Source: Lentisalinibacter sediminis (GTDB lineage Bacteria > Pseudomonadota > Gammaproteobacteria > Steroidobacterales > Woeseiaceae). Taken from it: a DNA stretch of 64,000 nt. Position 1 is the first letter of the stretch; each line of letters starts with the position of its first letter. Under the pieces are notes generated by a model. The model made no database searches. It was given only the letters and a program-made list of their open reading frames with translations, and had not been told where the DNA came from. The stretch lies in NCBI RefSeq assembly GCF_040706615.1, contig NZ_JAPDRF010000005.1, positions 62,001 to 126,000 of the forward strand, in the 5' to 3' direction. This document shows, piece after piece, positions 7,887-16,178 of this stretch. The position numbers and the translations under genes are program-made.

Positions 7887-8894
7887 ATGAAGACATTCAA
7901 CGACCTCGCAGACCTCGAGCGCGAAGAGATCGCCGAGCTGATAACACTGGCCGGACGGCTGGACGAGAGACCCGAACCCCGGGCACTGGAGGGCAAGGTG
8001 CTGTCGCTGCTGTTCCTCTCCCCCAGCCTGCGCACGCTGGCCTCCTTCCAGGCCGCCATGGTGCGTCTCGGCGGCGGCTCGTTCGTGATCTCGCCGGACA
8101 TGTCCATCCACGGCCTGGAAACCCGCCACGGCATCGTAATGGACGGCTCGGCCGCCGAGCACATCAGCGAGGCAGTCCCTGTGATCGCCTCCTACGGGGA
8201 CGCGATCGGTATCCGCGTTTTCGCGGAGCGGCGCAACCTCGAGGAGGACCTGGCCGAGAAGCAGTACCGGGAACTGCAGGCGCTGATCGACACGCCGCTG
8301 ATCAACATGGAGTCTGCGGTGAACCACCCCTGCCAGAGCCTCGCCGACTGGAAGACGATGGACGATCTCGCTATCCCCGCCAACGGCGGCAGGTTCGTGC
8401 TGTCCTGGGCCTACCATCCGAAGGCGCTGCCGCTGGCGGTGCCCGCGGCCACCGTGCACATGGCGGCTGCGCGGGGCATGGACGTGACTGTGCTGCGGCC
8501 GGAAGGCTTCGAACTGCCCGAGCCGATCATGGCGAAGGCGAAGTCCGCGGCCCAGGCGAGCGGCGGCTCCCTGCGCGAGACCGACGACCGCTCCGAGGCC
8601 ATGGAGGGCGCCCACGTGATCTACGCGAAATCCTGGTCTTCCACCCGCCACTACGGCGACCGCGTGGAAGACGAGAAGCTGCGCCGCGAGCACGTGGACT
8701 GGTGCGTGGACGAGCCCTGGTTCGCCAATGCCGCCGATGACTGCCGCTTCATGCACTGCCTGCCGGTGCGCCGTGGCGTCGTGGTGGCCGACCGCATCCT
8801 GGACGGCCCCCGCAGCGTGGTGATCCAGGAGGCACGCAACCGCATGCTGGCCCAGATGGCCGTGCTGCACCGGATGCTGGGAGGCGGAGCATGA
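7887..8894 (+). CDS. argF': N-acyl-ornithine transcarbamylase (acetylornithine/succinylornithine type)
   Basis: The enzyme carbamoylates an N-acyl-ornithine to N-acyl-citrulline. The 335-residue protein has the carbamoyl-phosphate site SPSLRT (45-50), where ornithine transcarbamylases carry STRTR, plus HPCQSLAD (147-154), WAYHPKALPLAVP, IYAKSW and MHCLPVRR. These last motifs are shared with Xanthomonas acetylornithine and Bacteroides succinylornithine transcarbamylases, not with ordinary ArgF. After MHCLPVRR comes GVVVAD, lacking the lysine that is carboxylated in the Xanthomonas enzyme and so closer to the Bacteroides type. The natural acyl group is undecided. It overlaps argB by ATGA. Confidence 0.88.
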   Translation: MKTFNDLADLEREEIAELITLAGRLDERPEPRALEGKVLSLLFLSPSLRTLASFQAAMVRLGGGSFVISPDMSIHGLETRHGIVMDGSAAEHISEAVPVIASYGDAIGIRVFAERRNLEEDLAEKQYRELQALIDTPLINMESAVNHPCQSLADWKTMDDLAIPANGGRFVLSWAYHPKALPLAVPAATVHMAAARGMDVTVLRPEGFELPEPIMAKAKSAAQASGGSLRETDDRSEAMEGAHVIYAKSWSSTRHYGDRVEDEKLRREHVDWCVDEPWFANAADDCRFMHCLPVRRGVVVADRILDGPRSVVIQEARNRMLAQMAVLHRMLGGGA

Positions 8895-9835
8895 TCGGCA
8901 AGCGCGAACGGGCCATCGTCGTCTCGGCACTGAAACACGCAGCGCCGTACATCCGGCTGTTCAAGAAGAAGGTCTTCGTGCTGAAGGCCGGCGGCGACGT
9001 CTTCGTCGATCCCGCCTCGACCCGTGCGCTGATGGAGCAGGTGGGCATCCTCTACCAGGTGGGCATCCGGGTGGTGCTCGTCCATGGCGGCGGACCGCAG
9101 TCCACCGAGCTCGCGAAGGCCCTCGGCTTCGATCCGAAGTTTGTGGCCGGGCGCCGCGTCACCGATGCCGACTCGCTGAACGTCGCGGCCATGGTGCTGA
9201 ACGGCCAGATCAACACCCGCATCCTGGCCGCCTGCCGCGACCTGCAGATCCCGGCCGTCGGCATCAGCGGCGTGGACGCAGGGCTCATCCGTGCCCACCG
9301 GCGCCCGCCCGTCCAGGAAGGCGAGGAGTCCATCGATTACGGTTTCGTCGGCGACATCGACAGCGTCGACGCAGAGGTGCTCTCCAAGCAGCTCGACAAC
9401 GGTCTGATGCCGGTGGTGAGCCCGCTGTCCGCCGACGCCGACGGCACGCTGCTGAACATCAACGCAGACACGGTCGCCGCCGCGATCGCTGCGGCGCTGG
9501 ATGCGGAGAAGCTGATCCTCGCCACCGGCGCCCCCGGCATACTGGCGGATGCGTCCGACCCGGGTTCGCTCATCTCCTACCTGGACCGCAAGGGCCTCGA
9601 GAAGCTGCGTGCCGACGGCGCACTGGCCGACGGCATGCTGCCCAAGGCGGCCGCCATCACCCAGGCGCTGGAGCATGGCGTGCAGCGCGTCCACGTGATC
9701 TCCCACAAGGTGGAGGACAGCCTGCTGCTGGAGGTCTTCACCAACGAGGGCACCGGCACGCTGGTGGTGAACGACATCGGGGCACTCACGCCGGAGGAAC
9801 AGCACCCCTCGCATCATGCCGGGGGCGAGGCTTGA
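8891..9835 (+). CDS. argB: Acetylglutamate kinase family protein ArgB
   Basis: ArgB phosphorylates the gamma-carboxylate of N-acyl-glutamate. The 314-residue amino-acid-kinase-fold protein has VLKAGGDVF for the catalytic lysine and glycine loop, VLVHGGGPQSTELAKALG for the acyl-glutamate site, and NINADTVAAAIAAAL for ATP. Classical ArgB has KYGG in the first motif, so this is a divergent branch. Xanthomonas and relatives carry a longer ArgB with a fused acetyltransferase domain; that domain is absent here. The ATG overlaps the previous stop. Confidence 0.88.
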   Translation: MIGKRERAIVVSALKHAAPYIRLFKKKVFVLKAGGDVFVDPASTRALMEQVGILYQVGIRVVLVHGGGPQSTELAKALGFDPKFVAGRRVTDADSLNVAAMVLNGQINTRILAACRDLQIPAVGISGVDAGLIRAHRRPPVQEGEESIDYGFVGDIDSVDAEVLSKQLDNGLMPVVSPLSADADGTLLNINADTVAAAIAAALDAEKLILATGAPGILADASDPGSLISYLDRKGLEKLRADGALADGMLPKAAAITQALEHGVQRVHVISHKVEDSLLLEVFTNEGTGTLVVNDIGALTPEEQHPSHHAGGEA

Positions 9836-11019
9836 GCCGGCTCTGGGACAAAGGCGCGCCGCTCGACGAAAGGGTGCTGCGCTACACCGCCGGCGAAGAC
9901 CATCGTCTCGACGAGCGGCTGGTCGCCTACGACGTCCGCGCCTCCATCGCCCACGCAGCGATGCTGAACGCCTGCGGGCTGCTCGGCGATGACGACCTCG
10001 TTGCCATCCGCGACGGCCTCGACCGTCTGGGCGAGTCCCATGCGGCCGGCGAGTGGCACATCGGACTGGCGGACGAGGACGCCCACACCGCCCTCGAGCG
10101 CCGGCTCACCGATGCCATCGGCGAGGCCGGCGGCCGGGTCCATCTGGGCCGCTCACGTAACGACCAGGTGCTGGCGGCGCTGCGGCTGTACCTGAAGGAC
10201 GCCGCCGCCACGCTGGCGGCCGGCGCCGGGTCGCTGGCCGCGGCGCTCGATCGCCTCGCCGAACGCCAGGGCGAACTCGAGCTGCCCGGCTACACCCACC
10301 TGCAGCAGGCCATGCCCAGCTCGGTCGCCCTCTGGGCCGGCGGCTTCGCGGCAGCACTGCGGGACGACGCGGCGGGGCTCCGCGCCGCCGGCCGGCGCAT
10401 CGACAGGAACCCTCTCGGCAGCGCCGCCGGCTACGGCACGCCCGGCCTGCCGCTGGACCGGCAGATGACGACGGACGCGCTCGGCTTCGCGAATGTGGAA
10501 GCGCCGGTGACGGCCGTGCAGCTCTCCCGCGGCAAGGCGGAGAGCGGCCTTCTGTTCGAGATCACGCTCACGCTGCAGGACACGGCGCGGCTCGCCGCCG
10601 ACCTGCTGCTGTTCTACACCCAGGAATTCTCCTACGTGAGCCTGCCGGAGGCGTTCACGACGGGCTCTTCCATCATGCCGCAGAAGCGCAACCCGGACGT
10701 GCTGGAGCTCGCGCGTGCCGCGCCGGCCACCGCCCAGGCCTGCCTGGACGAGTGCCTGATGGTCACGGCCAAGCTCACTTCGGGTTACCATCGCGACCTG
10801 CAGCGCCTGAAGCCGCCGCTGTTCCGCGGCATCGATCTCGCCGACGACACCCTGGTGATCATGGCCGCGCTGCTCGACGGCGTGGGCTTCCGGCCGGAGA
10901 ACGTCCGGCTCGAGCCCGGCGTGCATGCGGCGGGCGAGGCGAACCGGCTGGTCACGGAGGAAGGCATCCCTTTCCGCGAGGCCTACCGGCGCGTCGCCCG
11001 CAAACTTTCAGAACACTGA
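9832..11019 (+). CDS. argH: Argininosuccinate lyase, short form
   Basis: ArgH splits argininosuccinate into arginine and fumarate. The 395-residue protein has HLGRSRNDQVLAALRLYL, the catalytic-region YTHLQQAMP, and the flexible fumarase-superfamily loop GSSIMPQKRNPDVLELARA. Translation starts at TTG (9832) overlapping the argB stop; no better start lies nearby. The E. coli protein is about 457 residues. This one ends soon after GIPFREAYRRVARKL and so lacks roughly the last 60 residues of the C-terminal domain. No frameshift is evident and the catalytic loop is intact. It closes the arginine operon. Confidence 0.92.
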   Translation: MSRLWDKGAPLDERVLRYTAGEDHRLDERLVAYDVRASIAHAAMLNACGLLGDDDLVAIRDGLDRLGESHAAGEWHIGLADEDAHTALERRLTDAIGEAGGRVHLGRSRNDQVLAALRLYLKDAAATLAAGAGSLAAALDRLAERQGELELPGYTHLQQAMPSSVALWAGGFAAALRDDAAGLRAAGRRIDRNPLGSAAGYGTPGLPLDRQMTTDALGFANVEAPVTAVQLSRGKAESGLLFEITLTLQDTARLAADLLLFYTQEFSYVSLPEAFTTGSSIMPQKRNPDVLELARAAPATAQACLDECLMVTAKLTSGYHRDLQRLKPPLFRGIDLADDTLVIMAALLDGVGFRPENVRLEPGVHAAGEANRLVTEEGIPFREAYRRVARKLSEH

Positions 11020-11067
11020 GGACCTTCCGGTCAGTAACTCCGGGCGCGGCCCGGCAAGGGTAGCGAC

Positions 11068-11517
11068 ATGATCTGGTTCGGCGGACGCCGTCCTCCGTTG
11101 GAGCAAGTACAGAAGCTCCAGAAAGGCACCATCAACGAACACATCGGCGTGCAGGTCTCGGAGATCGGCGACGACTATCTCTGCGGCACCATGCCTGTGG
11201 ACGAGCGCACCCGCCAGCCATACGGCGTGCTGCACGGCGGCGCCACCGTGGTGCTCGCGGAGACCCTGGGGAGCATCTCGGCCGCCCTCTCCGTGGACCC
11301 GGCCCGCTATCGCTGCATGGGCCTGGAGGTGAACGCGAATCACCTGCGCCCCGTGCGCGAGGGCATCGTCACGGGCACCGCCCGCCCGTTCCACCGGGGC
11401 CGTACCACCCAGGTCTGGGGCATCGAGGTGACCGACGAGGAGGGCCGGCGCACAGCCGTGTGCCGCATCACCATGGCCGTGCTGGACCTGGAGGCACGGG
11501 CGGAGGCCAGAGGATGA
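11068..11517 (+). CDS. Hotdog-fold acyl-CoA thioesterase (PaaI/MenI-like)
   Basis: The 149-residue hotdog thioesterase carries GVLHGGATVVLAETLGS, the HGG motif and following acidic residue that form the active site in PaaI and 1,4-dihydroxy-2-naphthoyl-CoA hydrolase families. It also has VNANHLRPVREG, the central strand region. Family members hydrolyse aryl- or acyl-CoA thioesters as tetramers. The natural substrate is not clear. It lies 48 bases after argH and overlaps lptM by ATGA. Confidence 0.85.
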   Translation: MIWFGGRRPPLEQVQKLQKGTINEHIGVQVSEIGDDYLCGTMPVDERTRQPYGVLHGGATVVLAETLGSISAALSVDPARYRCMGLEVNANHLRPVREGIVTGTARPFHRGRTTQVWGIEVTDEEGRRTAVCRITMAVLDLEARAEARG

Positions 11518-11729
11518 CGGACACGCGGCTGCGCCGGGCGGGCTGCCTCGCGGTGACCCTGGTCACACTGGCTGCGACAGGCAGCGGCCTCGCGGGTTGC
11601 GGGCAGAAGGGTCCCCTGTACCTGCCGGGAGAGAGCCCGCAGCAGGTCGAACCCGGCATCCCCGCGGGCGGGGGCGACCCGGGCGCGCCGGAAGAAGAGC
11701 AGGAAGAAGACGCGGCCGCGGAACGATGA
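11514..11729 (+). CDS. lptM: LPS translocon maturation chaperone LptM (YifL) lipoprotein
   Basis: This is a 71-residue lipoprotein. A signal peptide ends in the lipobox LAGC, acylating Cys29. It is followed at once by the family signature GQKGPLYLP, then an acidic, Pro/Gly-rich tail. LptM helps disulfide assembly of the LptD/LptE complex in the outer membrane. The start at 11514 overlaps the thioesterase stop. In E. coli the gene sits by dapF; here it precedes polA, ten bases away. Confidence 0.88.
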   Translation: MTDTRLRRAGCLAVTLVTLAATGSGLAGCGQKGPLYLPGESPQQVEPGIPAGGGDPGAPEEEQEEDAAAER

Positions 11730-11739
11730 GGGCACCAGG

Positions 11740-14433
11740 ATGACGGAACGCGAGAAGCTGGTGCTGGTCGACGGGTCCTCCTATCTCTACCGCGCCTTCC
11801 ACGCCCTGCCGCCGCTGACCACCGCCGCCGGCGAACCCACCGGTGCGGTGCTGGGCGTGCTGAACATGCTGAACAAGCTGGTGCGCGAGGAAGAGCCCCA
11901 GCACATCGCCGTGGTGTTCGACGCGCCGGGCAAGACCTTCCGCGACGAGATGTTCGAGGAGTACAAGGCCAACCGCCCGCCCATGCCCGACGAGCTCCGC
12001 TCCCAGGTGCTGCCACTGCTGGAGGCCGTGGAAGCCATGGGCCTGCCGCTGCTGCGCGTCGACGGCGTGGAGGCCGACGACGTCATCGGCACGCTCTCCC
12101 GGCGGGCGCTCGACCGCGGCATGGAGGTGCTGATCTCCACCGGCGACAAGGACATGGCCCAGCTCGTCAGCGAGGGCATCGGGCTGGTGAACACCATGAG
12201 CGACACCCGGCTGGACCGGGACGGAGTCAAGGAGAAATACGACGTCTGGCCCGAGCAGATCGTCGACTGGATCGCGCTGGTGGGAGATACCTCGGACAAC
12301 ATCCCGGGCGTGCCCCGGGTGGGCGCCAAGACGGCCGCGAAGTGGCTGAACCAGTACGGAGGCGTCGACGAGATCATCGCCGACGCGGACAACATCAAGG
12401 GCAAGGTGGGCGAGAGCCTGCACGAACACCTGCAGGAACTGGAGCTCTCCCGCCGGCTGGCCACCATCCGCGACGACGTGCAGCTGGACGTCGAGCCCGA
12501 CGGACTGGCGCCGGGCGAGCCGGACGTGGAGCACCTGCGCGGGCTCTACCAGCGGCTCGAGCTGCGCACGCTGCTGCGCCAGCTGGACGAGGCCTTCGGC
12601 GCGCCGGCGCCCGCCGCCGACAAGCCGGGCACCGACTACGAGCTGGTTACCGACGAGGGGGCCCTCGACCGCTGGCTCGAGCGCATCGACGCCGCGGAAC
12701 TGACGGCACTCGACACCGAGACCGACAGCCTCAATTACATGGCCGCCAGGCTGGTCGGCATCTCGCTCTCCGTCGAGCCCGGCGCGGCCGCCTACATCCC
12801 GGTGGGCCACGACTACGCCGGCGCGCCGGACCAGCTGGATCGCGAACGGGTGCTGAAGCGCCTGCGTCCCTGGCTGGAGGACGAGTCGAAGCCCAAGGTG
12901 GGCCACCACCTCAAGTACGACGCCCATGTCTTCCGCCGCTACGGTATCCGCCTGGCCGGCATGCGCTACGACTCCATGCTGGAGTCCTACGTGCTGAACA
13001 GCACGGCCACCCGCCACGACATGGGCTCCGCCGCCCGTCACTACCTCGGCTTGGAGACCATCCCCTACGAGCAGGTGGCCGGCAAGGGCGCGAAGCAGAT
13101 CACCTTCGACCAGGTTGCCCTGGAGGAGGCGCTGCCCTACGCGGCCGAGGACGCCGACGTCACCCTGCAGCTGCATCACCGGCTGTGGGGCGAACTGGCA
13201 GAGACCGGCCGGCTGCGTGAGGTCTACGAGGGGATCGAGCAGCCGCTGGTACCGGTACTGACCGAGATGGAGGAGACCGGAGTGCTACTCGACTGCGAGC
13301 TGCTCAGGACCCAGAGCCGGGAACTCGCGGAGAAGATGCGCGCCGCCGAGGAGAAGGCTCACGAGATCGCCGGCGGCCCGTTCAACCTGGGCTCGCCCAA
13401 GCAGCTGCAGGAGATCCTGTTCGAGCGCCAGCAGCTGCCGGTGATCAGGAAGACGCCGAAGGGCCAGCCCTCCACCGCCGAGGACGTACTGCAGGAGCTG
13501 GCCGCCGACTACGAGCTGCCGGAGGTGATCCTGGAATACCGGGGCCTGTCGAAACTGAAGAGCACCTACACCGACAAGCTGCCCGAGCTCGTCGGCGAGG
13601 ACGGGCGCATCCACACCTCCTATCATCAGGCGGTGGCCGCCACCGGCCGGCTGTCCTCCTCCGACCCGAACCTGCAGAATATCCCCATCCGCACGCCGGA
13701 GGGCCGGCGCATCCGCCAGGCCTTCGTGGCGCCGGACGGCTACCGCATCCTCGCCGCGGACTACTCCCAGATCGAACTCAGGATCATGGCCCACCTCTCC
13801 GGCGACGAGGGTCTGCTCTCGGCCTTCGCCGACGACGAGGACATCCACCGGGCGACGGCGGCCGAGGTCTTCGACACCGCACTCGACGCTGTCACGGGCG
13901 AGCAGCGCCGTTCCGCCAAGGCCATCAACTTCGGCCTCATCTACGGCATGTCGGCCTTCGGCCTCGGCCGCCAGCTCGGCATCCCCCGGGCCGATGCCCA
14001 GGCCTACGTAGACCGCTACTTCGACCGCTACCCCGGTGTTCGCGCCTACATGGACTCCACCCGGGAACAGGCCCACGAGAAGGGTTACGTGGAGACCGTC
14101 ATGGGCCGGCGCCTGTACCTGCCGGAGATCAACTCCCGCAACGTGCAGCGCCGCCAGTACGCCGAAAGGAGCGCCATCAACGCACCGATGCAGGGCACTG
14201 CCGCCGACATCATCAAGCGCGCCATGATCGACGTACACCGCTGGCTCGCGGAAAAGGCCGTGGACGCCCGCGTCATCATGCAGGTGCACGACGAGCTGGT
14301 GCTGGAGGTGGCGGCGGCCGAGGCGCAGACGGTGGCCGCCGGCCTGGTCGAGCGCATGAGCCGGGCGGCGGAACTCGCCGTGCCGCTGAAGGTGGACACC
14401 GGCGTCGGCGCCAACTGGGACGAGGCTCACTGA
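11740..14433 (+). CDS. polA: DNA polymerase I
   Basis: This is an 897-residue repair and Okazaki-fragment polymerase with three domains. The 5'-3' flap nuclease (about 1-290) has LVDGSSYLYRAFHAL and YKANRPPMPDELR. The 3'-5' proofreading domain (about 305-490) has LDTETDSLN with the metal-binding Asp and Glu, so proofreading looks intact. The polymerase has motif A DYSQIELRIMAHLS, motif B RRSAKAINFGLIYGMS and motif C QVHDELVLEV. It is slightly shorter than E. coli Pol I. The start follows lptM by ten bases. An intrinsic terminator lies about 150 bases downstream. Confidence 0.97.
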   Translation: MTEREKLVLVDGSSYLYRAFHALPPLTTAAGEPTGAVLGVLNMLNKLVREEEPQHIAVVFDAPGKTFRDEMFEEYKANRPPMPDELRSQVLPLLEAVEAMGLPLLRVDGVEADDVIGTLSRRALDRGMEVLISTGDKDMAQLVSEGIGLVNTMSDTRLDRDGVKEKYDVWPEQIVDWIALVGDTSDNIPGVPRVGAKTAAKWLNQYGGVDEIIADADNIKGKVGESLHEHLQELELSRRLATIRDDVQLDVEPDGLAPGEPDVEHLRGLYQRLELRTLLRQLDEAFGAPAPAADKPGTDYELVTDEGALDRWLERIDAAELTALDTETDSLNYMAARLVGISLSVEPGAAAYIPVGHDYAGAPDQLDRERVLKRLRPWLEDESKPKVGHHLKYDAHVFRRYGIRLAGMRYDSMLESYVLNSTATRHDMGSAARHYLGLETIPYEQVAGKGAKQITFDQVALEEALPYAAEDADVTLQLHHRLWGELAETGRLREVYEGIEQPLVPVLTEMEETGVLLDCELLRTQSRELAEKMRAAEEKAHEIAGGPFNLGSPKQLQEILFERQQLPVIRKTPKGQPSTAEDVLQELAADYELPEVILEYRGLSKLKSTYTDKLPELVGEDGRIHTSYHQAVAATGRLSSSDPNLQNIPIRTPEGRRIRQAFVAPDGYRILAADYSQIELRIMAHLSGDEGLLSAFADDEDIHRATAAEVFDTALDAVTGEQRRSAKAINFGLIYGMSAFGLGRQLGIPRADAQAYVDRYFDRYPGVRAYMDSTREQAHEKGYVETVMGRRLYLPEINSRNVQRRQYAERSAINAPMQGTAADIIKRAMIDVHRWLAEKAVDARVIMQVHDELVLEVAAAEAQTVAAGLVERMSRAAELAVPLKVDTGVGANWDEAH

Positions 14434-14584
14434 CCGGACTCGCCGTCCGGCCGATTCCTGCGTCCGGCCGGGAACTCACCGCGCAGATCCCCGTCAAACG
14501 ATACCGAGTGGCCCCAATCCACTCACCCGCTGACCTCCCTCGGCGGGACTGCAACACGGTCACCCCAAGCCTGTTGCACATATG

Positions 14585-14629
14585 GCCCCGGCGCGTATCC
14601 CCTGTTTCAGACGCGTCGGGGCTTTTTTT
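14585..14629 (+). terminator. Intrinsic terminator after polA
   Basis: A 12-base stem, GCCCCGGCGCGT (14585-14596) paired with ACGCGTCGGGGC (14611-14622) with one G-U pair, is followed by seven T. It ends the lptM-polA transcript just before the convergent engB gene. Confidence 0.9.
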
Positions 14630-15251
14630 ATGGCGCTTCCGTTTGCGCCACTTCCGCCGCCTCCCCGCTGCTCCCCAGCATGACCTCCAGACGCTGGCGC
14701 GCCTCCGCCACGCCTTCCCGCTTCAACGCCGAGAAGAGCTGGGCGGTGGCGGCTCCGTCGAGTTCCTTGCATACCTTCGCCAGCTCGGACGCGGCCTGGC
14801 CGCGCTTGAGCTTGTCCGCCTTGGTGAGCAGCACGTGCACCGGCACGTCGATCCCCTCGGCGAGATCCAGCATCTGCCAGTCGAAATCGGTCAACCGCCG
14901 GCGGATGTCCACGATCAGGAACAGCCCGGTCAGGCTCCGGCGCTCGGCAAAGTACGCACTCATGAGCCCGCGCCAGTGGCGCTGCATGGACGCCGACACC
15001 CGGGCGAACCCATAGCCGGGCAGATCTACGAGACGGGCCTCCTCCCAGAGTTCGAAAAAGTTCACGAGCTGGGTGCGTCCGGGGGTCTTGCTGGTGTGCG
15101 CGAACTGCCGGCGGTTCACTATGGTGTTGATCGCGCTGGATTTCCCGGCGTTGGAGCGGCCCGCGAAGGCCACCTCGCGGCCGCTGTCCGGCAGGAACTG
15201 GGAGGGGTTGTGGGCGCTGGCGAGAAAACGGGCGGCAGGGTATTGCGACAT
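14628..15251 (-). CDS. engB: Ribosome-biogenesis GTPase EngB (YihA/YsxC)
   Basis: This is a 207-residue TRAFAC GTPase needed for late assembly of the large ribosomal subunit. Motifs in order are the P-loop AGRSNAGKSSAIN, the switch I region TSKTPGRTQ, G3 DLPGYGFARV and G4 LTKADKLKR. Length and motifs are typical. The polA-engB-cytochrome c4 order is common in gammaproteobacteria. It diverges from the cytochrome gene across a 185-base promoter region. Confidence 0.96.
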   Translation of the reverse strand: MSQYPAARFLASAHNPSQFLPDSGREVAFAGRSNAGKSSAINTIVNRRQFAHTSKTPGRTQLVNFFELWEEARLVDLPGYGFARVSASMQRHWRGLMSAYFAERRSLTGLFLIVDIRRRLTDFDWQMLDLAEGIDVPVHVLLTKADKLKRGQAASELAKVCKELDGAATAQLFSALKREGVAEARQRLEVMLGSSGEAAEVAQTEAP

Positions 15252-15286
15252 GGGCGTACAGACCCTTCGGCAGGCGCCTTTTCATG

Positions 15287-15292
15287 TATAAT
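15287..15292 (+). promoter_or_regulatory. Probable -10 element for cytochrome c4
   Basis: A perfect TATAAT lies between the divergent engB and cytochrome c4 genes, 145 bases before the cytochrome start. No good -35 is visible at 16-18 bases, so the call rests on the hexamer and its position. Confidence 0.35.
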
Positions 15293-15436
15293 TCGAGGTT
15301 TGCGCGAGTCTATCACGCTCCCTGTGCGAGCCGGGCCGGACCGGCCGCCGCCCCAAAGCTGAATTGGAGATCCGGATGCAGCCCGGCGTCCGGCCGAGAC
15401 CTGATCACTGCAACGGTTTGGAATGGTTGGAACTGA

Positions 15437-16078
15437 ATGATGCCTGAGACTTTTCTGCGGAATTTCCTGCGACCGGCCTGCCTCGCCTCCCTCCTGCTGC
15501 TCGGCACCGGCGTTGCCGCCGAGAGCCTGATCGACGGGTCGGCCGAGGCCGGCAAATCCAAGTCCACCACCTGCGCCGCGTGCCACGGAGCCGACGGCGT
15601 CAGCGTGAACCCCGAATGGCCCAATCTGGCGGGGCAGAATGCGCGCTACGTGTACGAGCAGCTGATGGCGTACCAGAACGGCGACCGCCAGAACGTGCTC
15701 ATGTCCAGCCAGGCCATGGGCCTCTCCGACCAGGACATGAAAGACCTGGGTGTCTACTTCGAGGCCCAGGATCTGCCGCCCCGCGCGGTCGCAAATCCGG
15801 ATCTGGTTGAGATGGGCGAGCGCCTCTACCGGGGTGGTGACCAGCAGGCCGGCATCTCTGCCTGCATCGCCTGCCACGGCCCGCGGGGGCTCGGCAATCC
15901 GGCAGCCGCCTATCCGAAACTGCGCGGCCAGCACGCCACCTACACCGCGTCCACGCTCAAGGCCTACCGCTCGGGCGAGCGCAAGTCGAGCATGAACAAG
16001 GTCATGAACAACATCGCCGAGCGCCTGAACGACGAGCAGATCGAGGCCCTGGCCTCCTACGTCCAGGGCCTGAAGTAA
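15437..16078 (+). CDS. Diheme cytochrome c4
   Basis: This 213-residue periplasmic protein has a signal peptide (about 1-23) and two class I cytochrome c domains, each with a CXXCH heme site: CAACHG in the first and CIACHG in the second. Met ligands are expected in the VLMSSQAMG and SSMNKVMNNI segments. Cytochrome c4 carries electrons from the bc1 complex to terminal oxidases. Gene order engB, c4, dsbA is conserved in Pseudomonas and relatives. A perfect 22-base palindrome follows the gene. Confidence 0.93.
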   Translation: MMPETFLRNFLRPACLASLLLLGTGVAAESLIDGSAEAGKSKSTTCAACHGADGVSVNPEWPNLAGQNARYVYEQLMAYQNGDRQNVLMSSQAMGLSDQDMKDLGVYFEAQDLPPRAVANPDLVEMGERLYRGGDQQAGISACIACHGPRGLGNPAAAYPKLRGQHATYTASTLKAYRSGERKSSMNKVMNNIAERLNDEQIEALASYVQGLK

Positions 16079-16088
16079 GGGGCTGAAC

Positions 16089-16110
16089 TCGACCGGCGCG
16101 CGCCGGTCGA
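16089..16110. repeat. Perfect 22-base palindrome between cytochrome c4 and dsbA
   Basis: TCGACCGGCGC is followed directly by its reverse complement, making a perfect inverted repeat with no spacer. There is no T tract, so it is not an ordinary terminator; it could stabilise the upstream mRNA or act as a protein site. Confidence 0.7.
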
Positions 16111-16178
16111 ACAGCGGACAGAGACCAGCAAAGACACGACCATTGCCCACGACCATGGCCAGAGACAGAAGGGACATC

